A DNA stretch of 64,000 bases from Lytechinus pictus (lineage: Eukaryota; Echinodermata; Echinoidea; Temnopleuroida; Toxopneustidae). The translations under genes and the position numbers were made by a program. The DNA lies in the NCBI RefSeq assembly GCF_037042905.1, contig NC_087251.1, positions 41,226,373 through 41,290,372 of the forward strand. The letters are read 5' to 3'. Under the pieces are notes generated by a model. The model was not told where the DNA came from. It ran no database searches and saw only the letters and a program-made list of their open reading frames with translations. Positions 11,201 to 23,200 of the stretch are shown piece by piece (position 1 is the first letter of the stretch; every line of letters starts with the position of its first letter).

Positions 11201-14200
11201 GGGAATGGGCCGACCGTGTCCTATCCTACGCTTCACGCGTCTTTGACGGATTGCCTGAGGAGATTTTTGAGAGGCAAATAGTGCAAAAGTTTTGTCAGGG
11301 TTTATTAGACCATGAAGCGGGAAAATACGCTATCAAATCACGTCCTCGGAATCTTGATGATGCCATTTACTTAGTTCGGTGGTTTCAGCATCGGCTAAAG
11401 TATGCAAGACAAAGGTCTTACGATACTGTCGAGGAGGATCCCAGAGTTAACCGTATGGGTGTTTCCGGGCATGCCTCTAATGCTCAGCAGTCCTCCGGTC
11501 AGAACAGTCTGGAGGACCGAGTGCCCAATCTGGAGAAGAAGGTTGATATTCAATCTGCTCCAGGGGCACAGATGAAGTCCTTCCAGTCCTCAGTCCAGGG
11601 ATCGGTAACTGCTGTCCAAGAGCAGAATAGGCATACACATTCGACTCCTTCGACAGAAGACAATGAATCCCAGTTGTCTTGTCGTGATGTTTGTTTTGCA
11701 TGCAACAAATCTGGACACTTTAAGAGGAACTGTCCAGAATGTTTAGCAGTAAAACATGTAGATATCTTAAGTGTAGATGATGTAACTGTAAATACCACAT
11801 GTGTAGACGATGTAACTGTAGATACTACATGTGTAAGTGATGTTACAGTAAATACCATAGGTATAGATAATGTAACTCTTGTAACTGTATCAGAGGACAG
11901 TCGAGCCTCTACTGAGGATATCAAGCATGGGCAGAGTTATCTTGTGCAAATGCTTTGGGGAAGTACCCCTCCTAAGCTGTCCATCCTTGAATTCCTCAGT
12001 TCTCTTCTCTGGTGGAACCAGAGGTATGTCTGTAGTTTAAGTAACGGCCAATTCCATTTATCTTGTCCGTGGCTCCTTCCTCCCTGGCCACCACCCCAAT
12101 AATGGAGTAGTATCTCCTTGATCAGTTGCTGAAAGTCCTGCAATTGAAATTTCTGTTGTTATACATTGTAATTCCTTTAATAGTCACTGAAGGTGAAGGC
12201 ACACCTCTTATTTTCAATAGCTTTTACCTCTTCAGGTGACATATGAATTAATAGGTGCAAACACGGTTTATGCAATAGCTCTTTTATACTACATAAGATA
12301 TATAGATATTTCAACCATAGATCCTTTACCTTGTTTGCAAAGGCTTTATAAACAACCCTGGAAATATTGTCATACAGGATGTTGAAATAGTAGTAGTTTT
12401 TTCTCAAGAGAAAATACTATGTATGTATGTCAAGTCCAGGTTGTTATATCTATTTGCACCCGATCTGGTTGAATTATCCTTACATTACATATGTTTTTAA
12501 GAGCTCAAACATATTACCAATCATATATCATATTTGTAAAGGTCACATTGTACAGGCCTATATTAATTGGTAATAGAGCTCCAGCCAAATTGGCTTTATT
12601 CCATTGTCATTATTTTAATAGTACAATATACAACTTAATATAAAGCACTGACCAAGAGTCAACTTTAAGAATCTATGTCAAGTAGTGCACTTTGAAGGAT
12701 GAACATACAATGTACCTTCTTTCAGTCATTCAGACTTGCACTAAAATAAGAAGATAACCTTTGTATCAATACATAGACAAGACTGGGCCAGCCTGGCCAG
12801 ATTAATACTTACCATTAACTTGTTCTTGTTTCTCCAAGGGTACATTTGCTGGTCTCAAGTGATGAGATGTTTAATTTTGCTGGACCAGCAATCTTTTTAA
12901 TGAACAAGTTAAGAATAGTTCATATCCTCAGATCACACTTTTTGTGTATTTGAGGTATTTTATTGATGTCATGTATTTAATCAGTTTTAATCATATAGGC
13001 ATATATTACATTCTTCTGTCAGAGTTCTTCATATATCTGTTTTTATCTATTGAGATTGCACAATATAGCCAATTCATGGATTTGTCAATATATGTCGCAA
13101 TCTGATGGAACCGGGAGGAATGTAGTAAATTTGCCATGTACCTGTAGTACCCTATATGTATTAGTTTGTGTATTAGTCTATGTATTGATCTATGTTCATG
13201 TATATTAAGTCTGTGTGTGTGCTGTGTGCATGCGAGGAGCGCTCCTGATTGGAGGAGCCTTTATATGCTCCTACGCCTGCTACGTGTGTGCGTTGCACAG
13301 CACGTACACAAGCTGGTGCAAAGGAGATTGGATCCAGACACCACAGAAAGAAGACCCCGAGACGCCATCGAGTGTGGACATGCATCCCAGCTGTTCCCCA
13401 CAAGGCGCCATGGTCTGTTAGTGTTTATAGAAGCAACATAGAATTAGTATACCTGTTTATCTACCGTGTGGCATCGTCTGTACAAGTGTCAGGTAAGTAT
13501 TAGTTGTTGTCACTGTTTTGTACCGTCGGTAACCCATTTGTGTATTAGTGAGTCCTAACCCTTGTCAGTGTTGTACTTGTAAGTTTAACCACTCGCCATC
13601 GTTTATCGCATCGTGTCTGTGCCATCATTAACACACCCTAACACCACAACTCTCATTTTTACAACAGATGTTAGGCAATTCTTATAGAGAACAAAAAAAG
13701 ATTATTACAACTTTTATATAGTTGTAATCATCTTCTATTTTTTCTCTATATATACGGTAGATAGGGTCTAGTGAGTGATTGTATTACCGACCGGCCTTGT
13801 ATTACCAAACGCGCGCATCATACGCATCAGAAAATAATTTTATACGCTCAAAATTTTGCAACATCCAAAGAGAACTTGAAGTTGAATAGAAACTTTTAGA
13901 AAGATGATGAAAAATTGTCAAAAACACATTTTCAAAGTCTTAATATTCTAAAAATATGGTCAAAATAGCTCGACATCAGTGATTTTGTTGTTTTCTCAAC
14001 TTTTCCCATAGAAAACACACGTTCGGTAATACGATACCTTTTTCAAGTGACCAAAATGTTTCACATGCGAAGAGGGGTCCGATTGGAAGCTAATATCGTA
14101 AAAAGGAAAAACGATTTCGGCCAAATTTTTACATATTTATATTTTGTAGGTAATTGTGTACCATATTTTTCGGAATATAAACCGCGGACATGTATTAACC

Positions 14201-17200
14201 GCACCCCAAAATCGGGAGGCTAAAAAATAAAAAAAAAGAATTGGCAAACCGAATTTGACGGCAAATTGGACAAGTCAATTTCACTGAAAATCTGTGAAAG
14301 GTCAAAAGATATATTACTAATTTTTGTATTAAAAAAAATGGTTACCTCATTCTTTAACTTTATTTTTCAAAGAATATGAATTATTCCTTTGTAGAATAAA
14401 GAAAAAAAACATGAAATGGCAGCATTGTATATCAAACTTATAGTGTAAAAAGGGAATTAAAAAAAAATATATTGAGAGAAAAAGGAGAGAAATAAAGAAT
14501 AAAGGACATTATTTATTGCCTTTTTAATAACCGATTACGTGTACATGCCTATTGAAGAGCATTTTCCATGCATTTTTAGATGAAAAAAAGTTTTCATCAC
14601 AAAACAATCAGATTTTTTAATAGGAAAACATTAAATTAATAGTAATTAAATAAATAATATAAAACAACCTTTACAAAGAAGATTTTTCAAAGAAAACTTC
14701 GCAAAATATACTTTCTATTTTTAGTAACCAACAAACATTTATACATTGAATATTGTATATACTTCTTGGTTGGTGCATTGTTATACTTACCGAAGAAGCA
14801 TAGGTAGTCAGTTTACTGATGAAATATTGTTGTTTCTTTGGATAAACCGCACCCTTTTTTTTCAAGATTTTTTTTTTTTTTTCCTGAAAAAAAAAGAAAA
14901 GGTATTTGTGGTAAAAGTTTGGTGAATTATATGAGAATGTGTTTGATATGTCATGATTGAATTCATAAAAAGTGTTCAGTAATACGATCCACTACCATAC
15001 TATACCCTATTTTGTTCTCTATACGGTACTATAAAGTGTAATCCAAAGACAAAAAACAAATGCTTCAAAATAAGACTGTCCAGATCCAGACACCCGACCC
15101 GGTCCCCCCCCCCCCATCCTACACGAAACCACGATTTGGCCGATAACAGTTCATTGCTTAAATCATCTCAATCCGTATTCTGAAAATTTTCCTAATTCTT
15201 AATAGGACGTCCCCTATTTTTTTTTCTGACACCCATATTTGATCATGAACCAATAATTAATTTTTTTGATATGCTTAGGTCAACCAATAGAAGCGCCTCT
15301 TCTGAAAAAATAATGAAGCGGCATGAGGCCTGTATTAATCTTCAAGTGTGAAGGACACAGGTCTACCCTGAAGAAGAAGTAGAGGCGTAATTTCCCTTGC
15401 GCCCCGGACGCTTATTCTTGTGCGCTACTGTGCTAAAATAAATCAGTATTCTGAAAATTGTCTTATCTTTGTATTGTAAGGACGTCCCGTCTCTACTGAC
15501 ACGCCCAATTATCATCGAACAATAATTCAAGTTACATGTGTGTGTCTGGGTCAACCAACTCTAAATAGGAGTGCCTCTTCTGTAAAAACATTAAGCGCAT
15601 TATTCAAAGGTTCGAAGCTTTATTTTCCCTTGCGCCTCAGACCCTTATGCTTGTCTGCGCTTTGTGACGAAAATTCATGTGACTGTTCTCCCAGGCAAAT
15701 TTTCTTTGAAAACATTCATCTCCAATGAGATCTTTAAATTTCTGAAAAGTCTTCAAATCCGTTCTGTAATATCTCTAGAAATAAATTTCTTCTTTTATAA
15801 AACAAGGGCTGATCTTGCGGGATGCCGCAAAATATTGTTGTTCACCGAAAATATGTCATACAACATCAAGTTACAAGAGCCCGGCACCACCTACTGTAAA
15901 CACTGTTTATTTGCGGGATTAATTTTTCGGGCTTGGCGGCTTCAAAACATATTGGAAGGTTCTTGATTTCGCGCTGCACACTCCATAATCTCAAAGTCAC
16001 TTCCTTCTTCCCCATCTGTGCATGGTTTTAATTAACATTTCAGCAACAAAATTGTATTTTCTGATCATAATTTCTGCTCTAAAGCGGCGTAATTCAGCAT
16101 TGTTTTGATGTAATCATAAACTTTTGTGACATTTAGCGCAACTTTTCTTTGCGGGACAGACAACGTCAATGTTGACAACGACGCCGCCGTCAGAAAACTG
16201 AACATCCTGTCTTACATGTAGTTTCAGGTCACATGACCAAGGTCAAAGGTCATTTAGGGTCAATGAACTTAGACCATGTTGGGGGAATCAATATCGAAAT
16301 CTTAACCAAGTTTTTGAAATGTTGTCATAACTTGGAAATTATATGGACTTAGTTTATGAAACTTAGACATAAGGGTAACAGTGTATCACTGAATATCCCT
16401 GATCATCCTGTGCAAGTTTCAGGTCACATGATCAAGGTCAAAAGTAATTTAGGGTCAACAAACTTTGATAATGTTCGGGGTATTTGTGGAATTGTCATAA
16501 CTTTAAAAGTTTATATATCTAGTTCATGAAACTTGGACATAAGAGTAACCATGTATGAGGTATTATTGAATATCCTGTGCGCATTTCAGGTATCATGACC
16601 AAGATTTAAGGTCAATGAACTTTGGCCGTGTTGGGGGTATTTGTTGAATTGGCATCATAACTTAAAAAGTTTATAGATCTACACATGTAGTTCATGAAAC
16701 ATAGACAAAAGGGTGATCAAGTATGAATGATTGTTTTGCACATGTCTTAGGTCACATGATCATGGTCAAAGGTCATGTTGGGTCAATGGACATAGTATTT
16801 TATTATCATATGAGTGTTTTCTTTTGTGAATAATTGTTCAATAGCTGTTTTCAAAGTCAGCACTGTGCTCTATTGAATCGCGTAATTCAGGCGAGACTGC
16901 CAAAGGCATTCCACCTGTTATTATTAAACTTCTTTTCTCTTTCTCTTCTCCAGGCTGGAATGGAGGATTTCTCTGAGTCTTTTGAGGAAGTAACACTGTT
17001 GACAGCCTTTGTGACGTACATGAGTTATATCATCTTAGCTTTAGTTGGTTATGTCCGGGATGCCATGATGAAATTAGGAATAGATGAAGATAGAGCCGCC
17101 CAAGAGTCTCCAAAGCTGAAGGTAAGAAGATTTTGAAAGTGAATAATCAAGACATTCAAAGAAAATAATGAATAAGGCAAAACAAATATCATTAGAAATA

Positions 17201-20200
17201 GGAATCAAGCAGAGTACAGTAGTAAGTTTATGTGTCATCTGTATAATGAATGATTGAAAAATTATCATAGAAACACTTCTCAGTGTGTGATATATTAGCA
17301 ATAAATTTGTTCTGGTGACATCTTGTTAAGCAAATTCTGCATACACTGAGATAAAGTTATAAAATGTATAAATTATACTACTAATTAAAGCATTTTCATA
17401 GCATTCCATAGAATGTTTAAGGCACTCAAATGTGTGAATGAAACAACCAGAAAAGTACAAACAATAAAAATCTGATTTATTGTATTATGAAGTAGGGTGT
17501 ATATTGTGACGATTTTTTGTGGTTATTCATACCAGATATGTCAAATTCTTGTGTGTATGTGTATCAGATAGAGGGTCCATGTCAGCAGCTAATTGGAGAA
17601 ATTTTAGAATGTGAGCAATTGGGAGTGAGTAAGAAATTTACATCAAATTGTAATTGAGTTGTTACTTAGTAAGACTTCAGATCATTCAGTAACTGTTTCA
17701 TTCAAAACTTTAATGTCACTTTTACTTATCCAGGCTTTCACCCCACTGTACCAGGACTTTGACAGTTTCTTCACTCGTCACATGTACCGAAAGGTACGAG
17801 ACAACTGGAATGTCCCAATTGCTAGTCTACCAGGTGCTGAATCACACCTACTCGAAAGATACAGCGATGATAATAATTGGTCATTCAAGTATGTAACTCT
17901 TTTGTGTTGTGAGATTTCTATGTATTTCTCATTTATGTACTTCAAGAATGAAGTCAAGATATTGTGAGAATTTTTAATATGCATTTGAGACAGTGACAAG
18001 TAATTTTGGTGGTCATTCCAAAGGAATGGTTGTGTTACAACTGAATTTCCAGAGTCATGATTAAAAATTGAACATCATCCAGTTAGTTACTAGAAAATAA
18101 TGTGTTCACTGGTAACAGCTTTGATTACATCGTGATATTAAGTATGCATCTCCAATAATAGTAATTCTATTTACTTTATCACATGTTTCCAGCTAACAAA
18201 TGATAATTAAGAGGTGATGTGATGGGGGAAAGATTTGGTGAGAACCAAGTAATATAGACTCATTTTTTTATAGTATGATACCAATTATGAAGCAAATTTC
18301 GTTGCTTAGATTAGCAAACACGAATTACATGAAATCAATTGTATTTTATCATTCATGGTAATACTGTATATGTCTTGCGCTGATCTCTATTCTTGACCTC
18401 CATTAGTTTTCTATTCAGTGTAGGAAATATTTGTGGATGATTTCGCCCTCGTTACAGCCAAAATCAGCCCTAAAGTGCCACAAATGCATTTTTTTTTTAG
18501 GTGACCGTCTTTCTTACCATTGCCTCAAGAGGATGATGGGCGATATCGCCCTCATAACAGCCAAAATCAGCCCTAAAGTGCCACAAATGCAATTTTTGGG
18601 GGAGGTGACTGTCTTTCTTACCATTGCCTCAAGATCTACCGCAAACAATATTCAAGTTTATTTTATTAGTAAATCAATACTCCTGCATACTGTAGGTAGG
18701 GATATTTACATGTACATTAACGGTATAATTGCCTGCTGCACACAGAAAAAAGAAGCCCCTAAAAAAGTGGCCCCCAATTTCTTCCATCGTCCCAAGACCA
18801 ATGAAGAAAAAATAACCCACGATAAATAAAAATGATATCCTACCCTGTTTCTGTGACTTTGTTTCTTTAATACAGGCTCACTGGTACCACAAGGAAAGTG
18901 ATCAACATTGGTTCATACAACTATCTAGGTTTTGCTGAAAACCACGGTCCAAGATCAGATGCAGTTCAAGCGACCACACAGTACTATGGCAACGGAGTTT
19001 GTAGCTCTAGGCAAGAATTGGGTAAATAAATTCTTTCATTCATTCTACTGTACACCTGCATGACCCAGCTGACACGTAGACCCCGACATCTGCCGATTTC
19101 AGACTTTTCAGCCTCGATACTATGGCTTTAAAATGTGTAGCTTCTTTTCAAGCCTTGTGAGTAAAACTGACTTGCATCCCTCTACGAAGGTTATACCTAC
19201 AGCTGGATTCTGCATCACTCTTAACTGTACTCCGTACTCAGCATAATTTGTTGTTCAACAAATAAACTTGGATGATTTTTTTTCCCTTCACTGCTTTTCG
19301 AAGATCAGACGCTAGTTGTCACCCGAGGGTCGTATGACACTTCATCGTGATATGCCCTTTGCTTCTTGACCAAGGTTTCTTTGGGCAGGGGCGTTTCTTA
19401 TGCCTCCACCCACCACAGGTGGTTGCTGGAGGCATTATCTTTCTTATGGCTTGTCCATCCATTCTGTCATTCTTGTAGTATTGATGTAGATTCATAGGCC
19501 TGTATTCTGAAGTCAGGTTGAACTTAGACCATGGTCTAACCCTGTGCTTAAATTATGGGAAGCCAAAAGTGTCAAAATTTTTATTAAGTTGTATGTTTCT
19601 TATGTTTACTGTGCTCTTTCCTGATTCATAGATGGTGATGACGATTATCTATTTATACTTCCTAGACATATATGAATGATTTGAGAGCCAAATGAGCTGA
19701 AATGTGATATCTGTACCATTAGTGAATTATGTAAAAATTGGCTATCCGTACTTAAACCACAACTTTAAACCTGAGTTTAAGTTAAACCCAAGTTCAGAAT
19801 ACGGGCCATAGACCTCATTAAAAGCTCCTGATGTACCACATTGCGTGGGTCCCATGAAAGATAAAGCGTGATTTAATGGGCTACCCCTGATCGAATAAAA
19901 CAAAAACGACAAACCAATTGTAGAGTATGTTCTTGATGCATAACAGAGAGATGGATTCTCATCCAGACCCCTCTTTCCCTGTCGAATCATATCCTAAATT
20001 GTATATTGTTGACTACAGGAACCCTTGCTGTTCAGGAAGAACTAGAGAAGCTAATGGCAGAGTTCTTAGGTCAGGAAGATGCTCTTACATTTGGTATGGG
20101 TTTTGCCACCAACACACTCAACATTCCAAGTATCATGGGCAAGGTAACACAATCATGGACTTCCGCAGTATTCATTTGAGTTTGCCTTTCACTTTGTGAA

Positions 20201-23200
20201 AGAATTTCTCTTCAAACAAGAACATTGTATAGTAGATCACCAATGATTTTCATGGAAATGAAATGGTACTTGATGTTTTGATATGTTAAATTAATTAATA
20301 GCAACTAATTTGCAAGACCATTAGTCCTTTTGAATGATTGCATTAAGATCATACTTTCAGTCCTCATTCTTGCAGAAGAAAACATTGAAATTGCTGTGTT
20401 TGGAAACTGGGGTATTGAACTGACCATTCTAAAAACCCATGTACATTTTTTTTATACCATAATCTTGACAAATTAATCCAAATAATGTGTATGTTTGTTT
20501 GTTTTCTTAGGGGTGCCTTATTGTCAGTGATAGATTAAATCATGCTTCACTTGTACTGGGAGTGAGGTTATCAGGTGCTACCGTCAAAGTCTTTGAACAT
20601 AATAGTGAGTAAATCAAAACTTTCTTCATCTAAAAAAAATAAAAACTTTCTTCATCTTCTGAATCATTGATGATTATCTTTCACATCAAGGAACAGTAAT
20701 GAATGTCCAAGTTAATGTAATTACTATATGTGAGGTGAACATTTGCTAGCTTGTTTGATTTTTCCTCTTTTTTTCCTCTTTCAAAATATCCAAGCATTAT
20801 TCCAGCAATTACCATTATCATGGATTTTAAACTGAGCCATTTATATACAGATTATTTTATATTGGCTTATTTGCTCTTGTACTAGCAATTGTAACAAACT
20901 TTCACAGAATTGGATTTACAAAATTTAGGCATGTGTTTTGGAAAAATAATCTGTAAATGTTTTATTCTTATGTGATTAATTACTTGCCTTTTGTATTTCA
21001 AAGTGAAATACTTGGGTTGTTTTCCCAGGATAATATTGAATCAACGTGTATTATTTTTATATTTCTTAAATGCTTTTTAAATCCTAATTATTGAAATAAT
21101 CTGTTTTGTGTCGAGAAAATTTGTGTGTAGAATATTAATTTTAATGGATACCATTCATTTTTATAAAGTATTCAAAATGATTGTTATATGCCATTAATTG
21201 TTGATGGAATGATTCACTTTATCAACTGATAGATATAGAGAGCTTGGAGAAGTTACTGAAGAAGGCTATTGTTGAGGGTCAACCAAGGACGCATAGGCCA
21301 TGGAAGAAGATTCTTATCATCGTTGAAGGAATTTACAGGTCCGTATTCTCTTGCTTCATAAGGGGGGTGTTTCATGACATTTTTTGTCTGTGACTTTTAC
21401 TAAAAGATGCTGTAAGCTACTCCCAAGTCATTGCACCTGATTGGTAGAGAGCTAGTTTATCAATGAAAATCACAGCCAAATTTTTAGTGAAAGACTTCCC
21501 AGGTGGTTCTTACTACTCTGCAATACCCTTGTATCTTATGCTTTGATGATGATCCCAGTCAAATAAGTTTTCTTCAAAGTGGCTGTCCTTTCTGTGTATT
21601 TTGCTGATATTTGCAATTACACGTACCTCATTCCTTAGATCTGCTCTTTCTTTCCTATACCCTTTATCAGTACAAACTGTTTTGACACACCTCACAATTA
21701 TGCCCTTTGCAATGAAAAACTATTTTGCTCTTTTGCTATTCATGCCTACGTACCAGGGCTGCAAAAACAGATTTAAACTATTGTTAGATTTAGTATTGTG
21801 GGGGGTATCGTGGACTAGTGGTTCTAACTCTCTACTTTCAATCAGAGGATGACGGGTTTGAATATAGGTGATGGCATTCGTACCTTCTGGGGCCCGTAAC
21901 ACAAAGCTTAGCGATTGATCATACGCTTGATCTTTACGATTGATTGTACATTGTAGTCTATGGAATCAATCGTAGAAAAATGTGTTACGATCATTGCTAA
22001 GTTTTGTGTTACGGGCCTCAGGATACGATTTATCCATATTTGGTTTAATTTGACCCAGGTGAGGTAATAGATACCTGACACAAATAAATACCTTAAAGTT
22101 TGCCTAATCAAGGATGATCGAGCCCATCCATTTCCTTTGGAAGCGCATTGAGACATTTGATAATGATGGGATATGAGTACAAGTATACAAGTACTGAATA
22201 TTATCATTATTATTATCATCATCACTATCATCATCATCATCATTAGAATCCATAAAACACTGTACATGCATATTTTGTGTCATTATACAAAATGTTGGTG
22301 GTACTGACTATATTATTATCATCATCATCATCATCATTAGAATACATGCATTACATAAATGTCCATACTGTACATGCATATTTTGTGTCATTATACAAAA
22401 TGTTTGTGGTACTGACTATATTATTATCATCACCATCATCATCATCATAGAATACATGCATTACATAAATGTCCATAAGATACTGTACATGCATATTTTG
22501 TGTCATTCTACAAAATGTTGGTAGTAGTTGCTGTGGCATTGCCATTATCGGTAGGATTCTTTTCACCATCATGTCATTGTCATTATCCTCTCTAGTATGG
22601 AAGGTTCCATTGTGAAGCTACGCGAGATGATAGCCCTGAAGAAGAAATACAAGTGCTACCTATACCTGGACGAGGCCCACAGTATCGGAGCCCTCGGCCC
22701 TACCGGTCGGGGTGTGGTGGAGTACTTTGGCTTGAACCCTAGAGATATTGACATCATGATGGGTACATTCACCAAGAGCTTCGGTGCATCGGGAGGCTAT
22801 ATCTCCGGCTCAAAGGTCAGTTGAATTATTGCATTGATACGATTCGTAATGTTGAGTGTCATTAAGCAGGGCTGGAATGAATTGATATATATTGTTCTTT
22901 ATTTTTTAGAGGAGGAGAAATAATCTTGAACTTTATAGTAGGTTCTCTCCATTGGTGTTTGAAAGCATTGTCTGATCTTCAATACTTATTTTGATTACTA
23001 CCTAGTTGTGCATTTCCTCTTGGCATAATTTGTTGGGTTCACTGATGTGTCTTATGCAGTATGCAACTATGAATTTAAGTGTGACTTTTTGTTACACTTA
23101 AAATCATTGGGTAACACCCATATCCCTCAAGTGAAGATTTGTATGTAAGCGATTATCTTTGTTATCATTTTTATTCCTTTCAGGAGTTGGTTGATTACAT

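Larger units (their letters stand above)
5706..13666 (+). mobile_element. Young gag-only LTR retrotransposon
   Basis: Two 546-bp direct repeats starting TGTAGTAAATTTGCC and ending TTTTTACAACA flank a 6.87-kb interior. A 4-bp target duplication GATG lies at 5702-5705 and 13667-13670. A candidate tRNA primer site starts TGGCGATTGCG at 6253, and a purine tract GGGAGGAA abuts the 3' LTR. The only long gene is a gag-like ORF with a CCHC knuckle. No protease, reverse transcriptase, RNase H or integrase is present on either strand, so the element cannot mobilise itself. A 4-bp duplication would fit a Ty3/Gypsy-type integrase acting in trans. The absence of visible LTR differences implies a very recent insertion. 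Confidence 0.92.
5274..16953 (+). other. SPTLC2 intron 1, two-thirds LTR element
   Basis: The intron is 11.68 kb, of which 7.96 kb is the LTR retrotransposon 5706-13666. Left of it lie imperfect GTTAACGTTAAG-type repeats (5583-5652). Right of it lie another transposon-like block, diverged duplications and a tandem repeat array next to exon 2. Confidence 0.8.

Noticed and set aside
11477..11924. Minus-strand ORFs opposite gag
   Set aside because: Shadows of the gag frame; no domain and poor composition.
22200..22520. CRISPR-like spaced repeat appearance
   Set aside because: The units are a eukaryotic intron minisatellite with trinucleotide TCA runs, not short repeats with unique spacers.
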